Origin: Bacillota bacterium
GTDB taxonomy: Bacteria; Bacillota; Clostridia; Christensenellales; Aristaeellaceae
Direction of reading: 5' to 3'
Length of the DNA: 64,000 nt
NCBI GenBank assembly: GCA_023411175.1
Contig: JAEYPB010000017.1
Location: 42,990 to 106,989 of the forward strand
In this document: one piece after another, positions 8,713 to 17,746 of the stretch
Numbering within the stretch: position 1 is the stretch's first letter
How the letters are laid out: every line of letters starts with the position of its first letter
Translations under genes and position numbers: made by a program
Notes under the pieces: generated by a model
Told to the model about the DNA's origin: nothing
Databases searched by the model: none
Seen by the model: only the letters and a program-made list of their open reading frames with translations

Positions 8713-9302
8713 GCGCGAACATCGCAGTTCTGGTGTCGGGCGGCGGCACCAACCTGCAGGCGCTTCTGGACGCGGAAGCGCGCGGCATCCTGCACAGCGG
8801 AAGGATCGTGCTGGTCGTCTCCAGCCGCCCGGACGCCTACGCGCTGACCCGCGCGAAAGCTGCCGGGGTTGAGGCGCTGACGGTGACCCGCGCGGACGGC
8901 GAGATGCGGCTCATCGAGGCGTTGGAGGCGCGGGCAATCGACCTCGTCGTGCTGGCGGGGTACCTCACCATCCTGAGCGCTGATTTCGTAAGACGCTATG
9001 AAAACCGCATCGTCAACGTGCACCCGTCGCTGATTCCTGCCTTTTCGGGCGCGGGCTTCTACGGCCTGAAGCCCCATCAGGCGGCGCTCGCGCGCGGCGT
9101 CAAGGTGACCGGCGCGACGGTGCACCTGGTCAACGAAATCCCGGACGGCGGGCACATCCTCGCCCAGAAGGCGGTGGAGGTCCGACCAGACGACACCCCG
9201 GAAACCCTTCAAAAGCGGGTGATGGTCGAAGCCGAGTGGGTGCTTTTGCCCTGCGCGGTCGAGGATTTGTGCGCCCGAATCGCAAAGGAGAAGCGCGAAT
9301 GA
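8709..9302 (+). CDS. purN: Phosphoribosylglycinamide formyltransferase
   Basis: 197-residue formyl-THF dependent GAR transformylase. It begins with NIAVLVSGGGTNLQALLDA; catalytic residues are in YENRIVNVHPSLIPAF and the TGATVHLVNEIPDGGHILAQ segment. It has the length of a standalone PurN, not a fusion. It overlaps purM and the following cyclohydrolase gene by 4 bases. Confidence 0.96.
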   Translation: MSANIAVLVSGGGTNLQALLDAEARGILHSGRIVLVVSSRPDAYALTRAKAAGVEALTVTRADGEMRLIEALEARAIDLVVLAGYLTILSADFVRRYENRIVNVHPSLIPAFSGAGFYGLKPHQAALARGVKVTGATVHLVNEIPDGGHILAQKAVEVRPDDTPETLQKRVMVEAEWVLLPCAVEDLCARIAKEKRE

Positions 9303-9991
9303 ACCTGATCGAATATCCCGGTCTCAAGGCATACCCCGGACGCGGCGTGATCCTGGGCGCGGTGCCGGACGGTCGCGCCCTCGCCGCTTATTTCCTGATG
9401 GGTAGGAGCATGAACAGCCAAAACCGCGTGCTCGTCCCGGACGGGAACGGCCTTCGGGCCGAGGCCTTCGACCCGGCGAAGCTCGTGGACCCCTCCCTCA
9501 TCATCTACGCGCCGGTTCGCGTGCTGGGTCGGCGTCTGATCGTCACCAACGGCGACCAGACCGACACCATCCATGATTTTCTCTCGCGCGGCGAATCCTT
9601 CGAGGCGGCCCTCGCCACGCGGGAATACGAACCGGACGCGCCCAACTGGACGCCCCGGATCAGCGGCCTTCTGACCGCTTCGGACGGCGCTTTTCACTAT
9701 CAGTTGAGCATTTTAAAGCGCGGCGCGGGCTGCGAGCGGTTCTTCTTCCGCTACGAAGCCCCCAAGCCCGGCCTGTGCCACCTGATCCACACCTACCAAC
9801 CGGGTGCAAACCCGCTGAAGCCCTTTTCCGGGGAACCCGTGGCGCTGGACGTGGATCTTTCGCCCGAAAAGCTGGCGCGCGCGCTTTGGGACGCCCTTGA
9901 CCCCGTCAACCGGGTGGCGCTGTTTGTGCGCGCCGTCGATCCGGTCACCTTCCAATTTGAGGACCACATCATCAACGCGTTGGAGGCGTGA
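9299..9991 (+). CDS. purO: IMP cyclohydrolase, archaeal PurO type
   Basis: 230 residues that match the archaeal-type IMP cyclohydrolase fold rather than the PurH N-terminal domain. Signatures are GRGVILGAVPDGRALAAY at the N-terminus, a TNGDQTDTI motif and YEPDAPNWTPRISG. It closes the imidazole-pyrimidine ring of FAICAR to IMP. The start at 9299 overlaps the purN stop; an extension to 9236 lies inside purN. Next to the separate AICAR formyltransferase it replaces the bifunctional PurH. Family assignment is by motif recognition, without a search. Confidence 0.85.
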   Translation: MNLIEYPGLKAYPGRGVILGAVPDGRALAAYFLMGRSMNSQNRVLVPDGNGLRAEAFDPAKLVDPSLIIYAPVRVLGRRLIVTNGDQTDTIHDFLSRGESFEAALATREYEPDAPNWTPRISGLLTASDGAFHYQLSILKRGAGCERFFFRYEAPKPGLCHLIHTYQPGANPLKPFSGEPVALDVDLSPEKLARALWDALDPVNRVALFVRAVDPVTFQFEDHIINALEA

Positions 9992-9993
9992 AC

Positions 9994-11160
9994 ATGCAGT
10001 CTCTTGAGCTCAAGTACGGCCTGAACCCCAACCAGAAGCCGGCGCGGATCTTTGCCGCCTCCGGCGAGCTCCCGGTCAAGGTGCTGTCGGGCAAGCCCGG
10101 CTACATTAACTTCCTGGACGCGCTGAACGGCTGGCAGCTGGTCCGCGAACTCCGGGAGGCCACCGGCCTTCCCGCCGCGGCGTCCTTCAAGCACGTCAGC
10201 CCCGCAGGCGCGGCGGTGGGCATGCCGTTGACGGAGGAACTGAGGCGCAGTTTCTTCCTCCCGCCGGACGATCCCCTCTCCCCCCTCGCCTCGGCCTACG
10301 CCCGGGCGCGCGGCGCCGACCGCATGTCCTCCTTTGGCGACTTCATCGCGCTGTCCGACCCCTGCGACGCATCCACCGCCCGACTGATCGCCCGGGAGGT
10401 GTCCGACGGGGTCATTGCGCCCGGCTACGATCCGGAGGCGCTAGAGATCCTTTCAAAAAAGCGCAAGGGTGCCTACAACATCGTTAAGATCGATCCCGCC
10501 TATGTCCCCGACGGGGCCGAGACGCGCACGGTGTTCGGCATCACCTTCGAGCAGGGGCGGAACGACCTTTCAATCGGCGCGACGCACCTTCAAAACGTCG
10601 TCACCCGCGAAAAGGACATCCCCGAGAGCGCGGTGCGGGACCTCGTCGTCGCGATGATCGCCCTCAAGTACACGCAGTCCAACTCGGTGGTCTATGCCGA
10701 GGGCGGACAGACCATCGGCGTCGGCGCGGGCCAGCAATCCCGCATCCATTGCACGCGGCTGGCGGGCGACAAGGCGGACCTTTTCCACCTGCGGCTGCAC
10801 CCGAAGACCCTCGCCCTCAAATTCCGGGATGGCCTCGGCCGCCCGGAGAGGGATAACTGCGTGGACGGATATCTTCTGAACCTGCCGGAGGTCTTCGATC
10901 ATTGGGAGGACTTCTTTACCGAAAAGCCCGCGCCGATCTGGCCGGATGAGCGCAGGGCGTGGCTCGACACCTTTACGGGCGTGTCCCTCGCCTCGGACGC
11001 CTTCTTCCCCTTCGGCGACAACGTGGAGCGCGCGGTGAAGAGCGGCGTCACTTACATCGCCCAGCCCGGCGGCTCCATCCGGGACGACAACGTGATCGAA
11101 GCGTGTGACCGCCACGGCATCCGGATGGCGTTCACAGGCACGAGGCTGTTCCACCATTAA
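9994..11160 (+). CDS. AICAR formyltransferase, standalone
   Basis: 388 residues corresponding to the transformylase part of PurH but lacking the MGS-like cyclohydrolase domain. N-terminus LKYGLNPNQKPARIF, catalytic Lys-His in SFKHVSPAGAAVG, and NSVVYAEGGQTIGVGAGQQ followed by SRIHCTRLAGDKADLF. It makes FAICAR, the substrate of the PurO-type enzyme just upstream. ATG 9994 is chosen over the GTG at 9988 because TGGAGG (9981-9986) is 7 bases upstream. Confidence 0.9.
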   Translation: MQSLELKYGLNPNQKPARIFAASGELPVKVLSGKPGYINFLDALNGWQLVRELREATGLPAAASFKHVSPAGAAVGMPLTEELRRSFFLPPDDPLSPLASAYARARGADRMSSFGDFIALSDPCDASTARLIAREVSDGVIAPGYDPEALEILSKKRKGAYNIVKIDPAYVPDGAETRTVFGITFEQGRNDLSIGATHLQNVVTREKDIPESAVRDLVVAMIALKYTQSNSVVYAEGGQTIGVGAGQQSRIHCTRLAGDKADLFHLRLHPKTLALKFRDGLGRPERDNCVDGYLLNLPEVFDHWEDFFTEKPAPIWPDERRAWLDTFTGVSLASDAFFPFGDNVERAVKSGVTYIAQPGGSIRDDNVIEACDRHGIRMAFTGTRLFHH

Positions 11161-11175
11161 CCGAAGGAGAACATC

Positions 11176-12447
11176 ATGAACGTTCTACTCATCGGCGGCG
11201 GCGGGCGCGAGCACGCGCTGGCGGCAAAAATCGCCGAAAACAAAAAAGTATCGGCGCTCCACGCGCTGCCCGGAAACGCCGGGATCGCGGAGGTCGCAAA
11301 GTGCCACCCCATCGCCGCGACGGACATCCCCGGCATCGTCCGCTTTGCTTCCGAACACAAAATCGACTTTGCGGTGGTCGCGCCGGACGATCCCCTCGCC
11401 CTCGGCGCGGTGGACGCGCTGAACGAACTCGGCATCCGCTGCTTCGGGCCCAGGAAGAGCGCGGCGGTGATCGAGAGCAGCAAGATCTTCGCGAAGAACC
11501 TGATGAAAAAGTACAATATCCCCACCGCCGCCTTCGAGGCCTTTGATTCCGAGGCGGAGGCGCTTTCCTACCTCTCCGGCTGCGCCTTCCCACAGGTGGT
11601 CAAGGCGGATGGTTTGGCCCTCGGAAAGGGCGTCGAGATCGCGCAGAATTTTGAAGAGGCTCAAAAGGCCGTGCACCGGATGATGGCGGAGGGCGCCTTT
11701 GGGAAAAGCGGCAGCCGCGTGGTGATCGAGGAGTTTCTGGAGGGCCCCGAGGTCACTGTTCTCGCGTTCACCGACGGAAAGACCGTCCGTCCTATGATCT
11801 CGTCGATGGACCACAAGCGCGCCTTTGACGGCGACCTGGGTCCCAACACCGGCGGCATGGGCGTGATCGCGCCGAATCCCTTCTATACGGATGAAGTTTC
11901 CGTCCGCGCCATGCGGGAAATCTTCCTGCCCACCGTCCGCGCCATGAACGCGGAGGGACGCCCCTTCAAGGGCTGCCTGTACTTCGGCCTGATGCTGACA
12001 AAGGACGGCCCGAAGGTGATCGAGTACAACGCCCGCTTCGGCGACCCGGAGGCGCAGGCGGTACTGTCGCTCCTCGAAAGCGACCTTCTGGAGATTCTGA
12101 TGGCCGTCGAGGCGGAACGCCTGAACGAAGCCGACATCCGCTTTAAAGATGGCGCCAGCTGCGTCGTGATGGTCGCCTCCGGCGGCTATCCGGGCGAATA
12201 CCAAAAGGGGTTTCCCATCGAACTCGGCGGCGCGGAGGCGGAAGCGATGGTCTTCCACAGCGGCACCGCACGGAAGGATGGGCGGCTCGTCACAAACGGC
12301 GGGCGCGTCGTAGGCGTCACCGTCGTGGCGGAAGACCTCAAAACCGCGGTGGAAAGGGCCACGGGGGCGGCGGGAAGGGTGCGCTTTGGCGGCGCGTTCT
12401 TCCGCCATGACATCGGCCGCCGCGCGCTGGAAGGAAGTGCAAAATAG
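11176..12447 (+). CDS. purD: Phosphoribosylamine-glycine ligase
   Basis: 423-residue ATP-grasp ligase forming GAR. N-terminal MNVLLIGGGGREHALAAKIA, then ATP-grasp stretches VVKADGLALGKGVEIA, EEFLEGPEVTVLAFTDG, DGDLGPNTGGMGVIAP and YNARFGDPEAQAVL. AAGGAG (11164-11169) precedes the start at normal spacing. Its position after AICARFT rather than with purN and purM is an operon-order peculiarity only. Confidence 0.96.
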   Translation: MNVLLIGGGGREHALAAKIAENKKVSALHALPGNAGIAEVAKCHPIAATDIPGIVRFASEHKIDFAVVAPDDPLALGAVDALNELGIRCFGPRKSAAVIESSKIFAKNLMKKYNIPTAAFEAFDSEAEALSYLSGCAFPQVVKADGLALGKGVEIAQNFEEAQKAVHRMMAEGAFGKSGSRVVIEEFLEGPEVTVLAFTDGKTVRPMISSMDHKRAFDGDLGPNTGGMGVIAPNPFYTDEVSVRAMREIFLPTVRAMNAEGRPFKGCLYFGLMLTKDGPKVIEYNARFGDPEAQAVLSLLESDLLEILMAVEAERLNEADIRFKDGASCVVMVASGGYPGEYQKGFPIELGGAEAEAMVFHSGTARKDGRLVTNGGRVVGVTVVAEDLKTAVERATGAAGRVRFGGAFFRHDIGRRALEGSAK

Positions 12448-12448
12448 C

Positions 12449-15400
12449 ATGGTCTACCGTGTTTATGTCGAAAAGAAGCGGGGGTTCGACGTGGAGGCGC
12501 AGGCGCTGTACAGGGACCTGACCGCCTTTCTCGGCATCGCGGGCCTTGAAAGGCTGCGCCTCATCAACCGCTACGACGTAGAGGGCGTGGACCGGGCGCT
12601 CTTTGATCGGTCCGTCCGGGGGATCTTCTCGGAGCCGCAGATCGACGACGCCTTTTTCAATCTGCCTTCGGATGGCGCGCGCGCCTTCGCGGTGGAATAT
12701 CTGCCCGGCCAGTTCGACCAGCGGGCGGACTCCGCCGCCCAACTAATCCAGCTCTCCTCCCAGCGGGAGCGCCCGCTGGTGCGCACCGCGAGGGTTTATC
12801 TTCTCTACGGAAGCCTGACGGACGAAGCGCTTGCCCGCATTCAAAAGTACGTGGTCAACCCGGTGGAAAGTCGGCTAACGACCCTCGCACCGGCCAAGAC
12901 GCTGGCGCTGCCGGTGGAACCGCCGGAAAAGGTGGCAACCCTTTCGGGCTTCACGGCGCTGGACGAACCGGGCCTTGCCGCGCTTCGGCGCGAGCTGGCG
13001 CTGGCGATGGACGGGGCGGACCTCCTGTTTTGTCAGGCCTACTTCCGGTGCGAAGGCCGCGATCCGTCTCTGACAGAGATCCGGGTGATCGACACCTACT
13101 GGTCGGATCACTGCCGCCACACCACCTTTCTGACGCACCTGACGAAAGTCTCCTTCGACGACCCGGACGCGGAAGCGGCCTACCGGCGCTATTTCGCCGC
13201 GCGGGAAGAACTGGGGCGATCGGAAAAGCCGGTGACCCTCATGGACCTCGCCACCGTCGGCGCGCGGTACCTGAAGGCCAAGGGCGTGCTGACAGACCTT
13301 GACGAATCCGACGAAATCAACGCCTGCACGGTGAAAATCACCGTTGACGTAGACGGAAAGCCGGAGCCGTGGCTTCTGCTCTTTAAAAACGAGACCCACA
13401 ACCACCCCACCGAAATCGAGCCCTTCGGCGGCGCGGCCACCTGCATCGGCGGCGCGATCCGGGACCCGCTGTCCGGCCGCGGCTATGTGTACCAGGCGAT
13501 GCGCGTTACCGGCGCGGCCGACCCGACCCGGCCCATCTCCGAGGCGCTTCCCGGAAAGCTCCCCCAGCGCAAGCTGACCGCCACCGCCGCGGCGGGCTAT
13601 TCCTCCTACGGCAACCAGATCGGCCTCGCCACCGGCCTCGTGGACGAAATCTACCACCCCGGCTACGCCGCGAAGCGCATGGAGATCGGCGCGGTGGTGG
13701 GCGCGGCCCCCGCGTCCCACGTCCGGCGGGAAGTGCCCGCCCCGGGCGACATCGTGGTGCTCCTTGGCGGGCGCACCGGGCGGGACGGCTGCGGCGGCGC
13801 GACCGGCTCCTCAAAAGCCCACGACGCGTCCTCCCTTGAAAAGTGCGGCGCAGAGGTGCAGAAGGGCAACGCACCCGAAGAACGCAAGCTCCAGCGGCTG
13901 TTCCGGGACGCGCGGGCCGCGCGGCTCATCAAGCGCTGCAACGACTTCGGCGCGGGCGGCGTGTCCGTCGCCATTGGCGAACTGGCCGACGGCCTCCTCA
14001 TCGATCTTGACGCCGTGCCCAGGAAGTACGAGGGCCTCGACGGCACGGAGCTGGCCATCTCCGAGTCCCAGGAGCGGATGGCGGTGGTGCTGTCGCCGGA
14101 GGACGAAGCGGAGTTTCTGGCGCTGGCCGCTTCCGAAAACCTCGAGGCGACAGTGGTCGCCCATGTTACGAAAGAAAAGCGCATGGTCATGCGCTTGGGC
14201 GACGAGACCATCGTCGATCTGTCCCGTGAATTTCTGAACTCCAACGGCGCTTCCCGAGAAGCGTCGGCCCGCGTGTCCGCGCCGGCGGAAGCGATATCAA
14301 CGTTTGAAGAGGACTTCTCCGCGCGGCTTCACGAAGTGGTCGCCGACCTAAACGTCTGCTCAAAGCGCGGCCTCGCCGAGCGGTTTGACTCCACCATCGG
14401 CGCAGGCACGGTTCTTATGCCCTTTGGCGGCGCGCGGCAAATGACCCCCGCTCAGGCGATGGCGGCGCTGATCCCCGCCCTCTCCGGCGAAACCACCGCC
14501 TGCTCGGTGATGGCTTTCGGCGGCAATCCCTACGAGCTGGAGAAGAGCCCCTATCGCGGCGCATACCGCGCGGTGGTGGAATCGGTGGCGCGGCTTGCCG
14601 CCACCGGCGCGCCCTGGCGAAACGCGCACTTGACCTTTCAGGAGTACTTCGAGCGCATGACCGGCGACGAAACCCGTTGGGGCAAGCCGCTGGGCGCGCT
14701 CCTCGGCGCGCTGGACGCGCAGCTGGATCTCTCTGTCGCGGCGGTGGGCGGCAAGGATTCGATGAGCGGCTCCTTTGAAAACCTCGATGTGCCGCCGACC
14801 CTCGTCTCCTTCGCGATTTCCGTGGGCGACGCGGGAAGCATCATCTCGCCGGAATTCAAGCGCGCGGGGGCCCGCGTCCGCCTGATCGCGCCCAAGACGC
14901 GGAAAAACGGCCTGCCCGACCCCGCGTCGCTCCGGAAGACCTTCGATGAAGTCCATTCGCTGATCGCGGCGGGGCACGTGGTATCTGCGATGGTGCCGGG
15001 CTTTGGCGGCGTTGCCGCCGCCGTCTTCAAGATGTGCCTGGGCAACCGACTCGGCCTTGATTTCGCGCCGGATTTCGACCCGTCCGCGGCCTTTGGCGTG
15101 CGCCCCGGCGCGTTCGTGGTAGAGCTTTCGGACGGTGCGCCGGACGCGGGTACCCCCGTCGGCGTGACGACCGGGGCCTACACGCTGGGCGACGTTCCGC
15201 TGGTCGCGCTGGAAGAAATCTACGAAGGCAGACTTGAAGGGGTGTTCCCCTCCGGGCAGCCGGGCGGCGAACCGGTGCGTGCGTTTTCCTTTGAGTCGTC
15301 CGGCCGGGTTTCTCCCCGCGAAAAATTCGCGAAGCCCCGGGTGCTGATCCCGGTGTTCCCCGGCACGAACTGCGAATACGATACGGCGCGCGCTTTTGAG

Positions 15401-16129
15401 GCCGCGGGCGCGGCGGCGGAGGTGTTTGTGGTCAACAACCTCACCGCGTCGTCCGTGGCGGAGTCCGCCACGCGCTTCGCATCGCTGGTCAAAAAAAGCC
15501 AGATCATTTTCATCCCCGGCGGCTTCTCCGGGGGCGACGAGCCTGACGGCTCCGGCAAGTTCATCACCGCCTTCCTCCGAAATCCCGGAATCCGCGATCA
15601 GATCATGCGCCTTCTCGGCGCGCGGGACGGCCTCGTGGGCGGCGTGTGCAACGGCTTCCAAGCGCTCATCAAACTGGGCCTCGTGCCCTACGGAGAGATC
15701 CGCGATCCGCTGGAAACCGACCCGACGCTGACCTTCAATACGATTGGGCGGCACCAGTCGCGCCTCGTCCGGGTGCGCGTGGCGTCAAACCGGTCACCCT
15801 GGCTGATGCACGAAAAAGTCGGCGCGGTGCGCATGGCGCCGGTTTCCCACGGCGAGGGCCGCTTCATCGCGCAGGACGAGATGGTGCTCTCCCTCGCCCG
15901 CATCGGCCAGATCGCTACGCAGTACTGCGACGGGCGCGGCGTTCCGTCGATGGACATCTCGGTAAACCCCAACGGATCTTCCTTCGCGGTGGAGGGCATC
16001 ACCTCCCCCGACGGCCGCGTGTTCGGCCGCATGGCCCACTTTGAGCGAACCGGAACGGCGCTCTACCGGAATGTGCCCGGCGACAAGGGCGACACCATGT
16101 TCCGCGGCGCGGTGGACTACTTCGGGTAG
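12449..16129 (+). CDS. purL: FGAM synthase, single-chain form
   Basis: 1226-residue fused enzyme combining PurS-like, PurL and glutaminase (PurQ) parts. The N-terminal region begins VYRVYVEKKRGFDVEA; central ATP-binding stretches include TYWSDHCRHTTF and KNETHNHPTEIEPFGGAATC; the C-terminal amidotransferase has PGTNCEYDTARAFEAAG, GGVCNGFQALIKLG and SHGEGRF. This is the long form seen in many Clostridia rather than the separate PurS/Q/L of Bacillus. ATG 12449 has AAGGAAG upstream and lies 1 base after the purD stop; the extension into purD is rejected. Last gene of the operon. Confidence 0.95.
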   Translation: MVYRVYVEKKRGFDVEAQALYRDLTAFLGIAGLERLRLINRYDVEGVDRALFDRSVRGIFSEPQIDDAFFNLPSDGARAFAVEYLPGQFDQRADSAAQLIQLSSQRERPLVRTARVYLLYGSLTDEALARIQKYVVNPVESRLTTLAPAKTLALPVEPPEKVATLSGFTALDEPGLAALRRELALAMDGADLLFCQAYFRCEGRDPSLTEIRVIDTYWSDHCRHTTFLTHLTKVSFDDPDAEAAYRRYFAAREELGRSEKPVTLMDLATVGARYLKAKGVLTDLDESDEINACTVKITVDVDGKPEPWLLLFKNETHNHPTEIEPFGGAATCIGGAIRDPLSGRGYVYQAMRVTGAADPTRPISEALPGKLPQRKLTATAAAGYSSYGNQIGLATGLVDEIYHPGYAAKRMEIGAVVGAAPASHVRREVPAPGDIVVLLGGRTGRDGCGGATGSSKAHDASSLEKCGAEVQKGNAPEERKLQRLFRDARAARLIKRCNDFGAGGVSVAIGELADGLLIDLDAVPRKYEGLDGTELAISESQERMAVVLSPEDEAEFLALAASENLEATVVAHVTKEKRMVMRLGDETIVDLSREFLNSNGASREASARVSAPAEAISTFEEDFSARLHEVVADLNVCSKRGLAERFDSTIGAGTVLMPFGGARQMTPAQAMAALIPALSGETTACSVMAFGGNPYELEKSPYRGAYRAVVESVARLAATGAPWRNAHLTFQEYFERMTGDETRWGKPLGALLGALDAQLDLSVAAVGGKDSMSGSFENLDVPPTLVSFAISVGDAGSIISPEFKRAGARVRLIAPKTRKNGLPDPASLRKTFDEVHSLIAAGHVVSAMVPGFGGVAAAVFKMCLGNRLGLDFAPDFDPSAAFGVRPGAFVVELSDGAPDAGTPVGVTTGAYTLGDVPLVALEEIYEGRLEGVFPSGQPGGEPVRAFSFESSGRVSPREKFAKPRVLIPVFPGTNCEYDTARAFEAAGAAAEVFVVNNLTASSVAESATRFASLVKKSQIIFIPGGFSGGDEPDGSGKFITAFLRNPGIRDQIMRLLGARDGLVGGVCNGFQALIKLGLVPYGEIRDPLETDPTLTFNTIGRHQSRLVRVRVASNRSPWLMHEKVGAVRMAPVSHGEGRFIAQDEMVLSLARIGQIATQYCDGRGVPSMDISVNPNGSSFAVEGITSPDGRVFGRMAHFERTGTALYRNVPGDKGDTMFRGAVDYFG

Positions 16130-16191
16130 CCTGTCATCACCCGCAGACGCCGAGCCAATCCCCTTATACCGGATGAAATACCTCGTTTGGC

Positions 16192-16224
16192 AACGCGCCC
16201 CGCGCACTCCGCGCGGGGCGCGTT
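16192..16224 (+). terminator. Strong hairpin after purL
   Basis: A 14-bp perfect stem (16192-16205 with 16211-16224) with a 5-base loop lies 62 bases after the purL stop. There is no following T-tract, so it may act as a 3' stability element or a factor-dependent end rather than a classic intrinsic terminator. Confidence 0.6.
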
Positions 16225-16262
16225 CATAGAATGGGGCATGCAAACGGCGGGGAGTGATCCAC

Positions 16263-16748
16263 TTGCCCTATGACCGCGAGAAGGCCGTCGCCTACGCCCA
16301 CCGGTGGGCTTTTCTGCGCAACCCGCGCTACAGCGCTTTTGACGAGATCGGCGGCGACTGCACCAACTTCATATCCCAATGCCTATACGCCGGGTGTGGC
16401 CAGATGAATCCAACGCCGCACACCGGCTGGTATTTTTACTCCATGAATAAGCGCAGCCCATCCTGGACGAGCGTCTTTTTCCTCCACAGGTTCCTGACCG
16501 AAAACCGCGGCCTCGGCCCCTACGCGATGCGCGCCCCGCTTACGGAGGCGCGCATCGGCGACGTCATTCAATTGGCGTTTGTGGAAAATCGGTTCACCCA
16601 CTCCTGCCTCGTGGTGGAGACGCCCGATCCGCCGGACGTAGGGAGCATTCTGGTGGCGGCCCACACGATCGATTCAGACCTTAGGCCGCTGCGCACCTAC
16701 CCATTTCAGGAGGCGCGGCTTCTCTCCATCCTCGGCGCTCGGGGGTGA
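16263..16748 (+). CDS. Amidase-domain protein (CHAP/NlpC-like)
   Basis: About 161 residues matching the putative amidase domain found in Gram-positive cell-wall proteins. PYDREKAVAYAHRWAFLRNP is followed by GGDCTNFISQCLYAGCGQM, which carries the presumed nucleophile Cys; THSCLVVETP supplies the likely catalytic His. No signal peptide or membrane segment is seen, so it may act on a cytoplasmic or non-classically exported substrate. TTG 16263 is favoured because GGGGAG (16249-16254) is 8 bases upstream; GTG 16254 is the alternative. Confidence 0.75.
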   Translation: MPYDREKAVAYAHRWAFLRNPRYSAFDEIGGDCTNFISQCLYAGCGQMNPTPHTGWYFYSMNKRSPSWTSVFFLHRFLTENRGLGPYAMRAPLTEARIGDVIQLAFVENRFTHSCLVVETPDPPDVGSILVAAHTIDSDLRPLRTYPFQEARLLSILGARG

Positions 16749-16752
16749 CGCC

Positions 16753-17511
16753 TCAGCCGAAGCGGTACCCGGTCATCGAAAGGGAACCAAGCACCCGCCT
16801 GTTCGTGAAAACCTCCGCGGGTTCCCCTGGCTCCCGCGCACCCAGCGCGTACAGGAGCGGATCAAAGTGGTCGGGCGTCGGAAACGCCTCCCGCGCGCAG
16901 GCGCCCGCCCGCTCATATCGCACCACGTCCTCTGGCCTGTCCTCCATGATCGCGCGGCGGATGTACTCGTCAAATTCGTCAGCCCAGGGGAATCCGCCCT
17001 CCATCTCCCAAGCCACACGCCGAAGGTCGTGGACGACGTTGCCGCTGGCGAGGATCAAAACGCCCTTTTCCCGTAGGGGTTGCAGCGATCGCCCCATCTT
17101 GTAATGCGCCTCCGCCGGTGCATTGTAATCAACGCTGAGCTGCGTCACCGGAATATCCGCCTCCGGAAACATGTGGCACAGAACAGACCAGGTGCCGTGG
17201 TCGATGCCCCAACGGTTGTCAATAGCCGCGGGCACGAGGGCGCGGGTCTCCGCCGCCAGTTCCGGCGCGCCGGGCGCTTCGTACTTCAGCCGGTACAGCG
17301 CCTGAGGGAAGCCGTACATGTCGTAGATCTGCCGCGGCTGATCCGCGTCGCTCACGCGCGTTCCCGGAACATACCAATGAGCGGACACGGCGAGAATCGC
17401 CCGGGGCCTGGGCAGCCCCTGCCCCAACGTCCTCCAGGCGCGGGAAAATTCGTTATCCTCGATGGCGTTCATCGGCGAGCCGTGGCCGACGAAAAGAACC
17501 GGCATTTTCAT
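16753..17511 (-). CDS. Class III extradiol dioxygenase family protein (YgiD/LigB-like)
   Basis: 252 residues of the LigB superfamily, closest in pattern to 4,5-DOPA extradiol dioxygenase YgiD. Metal-ligand histidines are expected in LFVGHGSPMNAI and LAVSAHWYV; a WGIDHGTWSVL stretch and LASGNVVHDLR complete the active-site pattern. Native substrates are unknown for most bacterial members. Its 3' end lies just beyond the convergent amidase gene (stops 4 bases apart). A weak TATACT box on the minus strand (17548-17543) could be its -10. Confidence 0.85.
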   Translation of the reverse strand: MKMPVLFVGHGSPMNAIEDNEFSRAWRTLGQGLPRPRAILAVSAHWYVPGTRVSDADQPRQIYDMYGFPQALYRLKYEAPGAPELAAETRALVPAAIDNRWGIDHGTWSVLCHMFPEADIPVTQLSVDYNAPAEAHYKMGRSLQPLREKGVLILASGNVVHDLRRVAWEMEGGFPWADEFDEYIRRAIMEDRPEDVVRYERAGACAREAFPTPDHFDPLLYALGAREPGEPAEVFTNRRVLGSLSMTGYRFG

Positions 17512-17571
17512 GCAATCACCCGCATTCCATATTTCCTTTTTTAGTATACCACAGCTGAAACAGTTCTGCGC

Positions 17572-17594
17572 AAAAAGCCGCCCTGTCGGGCGGC
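17572..17594 (-). terminator. Intrinsic terminator of the dehydrogenase/ROK operon
   Basis: Read on the minus strand, a 7-bp GC stem GCCGCCC/GGGCGGC with a 4-base loop is followed by TTTTT (17576-17572). It lies downstream of the ROK gene and upstream of the YgiD-like gene, separating the two minus-strand units. Confidence 0.8.
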
Positions 17595-17746
17595 AGAACC
17601 GGTCTATAGTATTTTTGCAGGATTCTCATGAAAATCAGGCTGCGCCGCCCTGAACGGATTCACGCGCCGAGCCGGCCGTTTTGAAGCCAGTATTCCTGAT
17701 TCACCCCCATGAGAGGGCCTGCGATGCCGCGCCGTGCTCCGACCGG

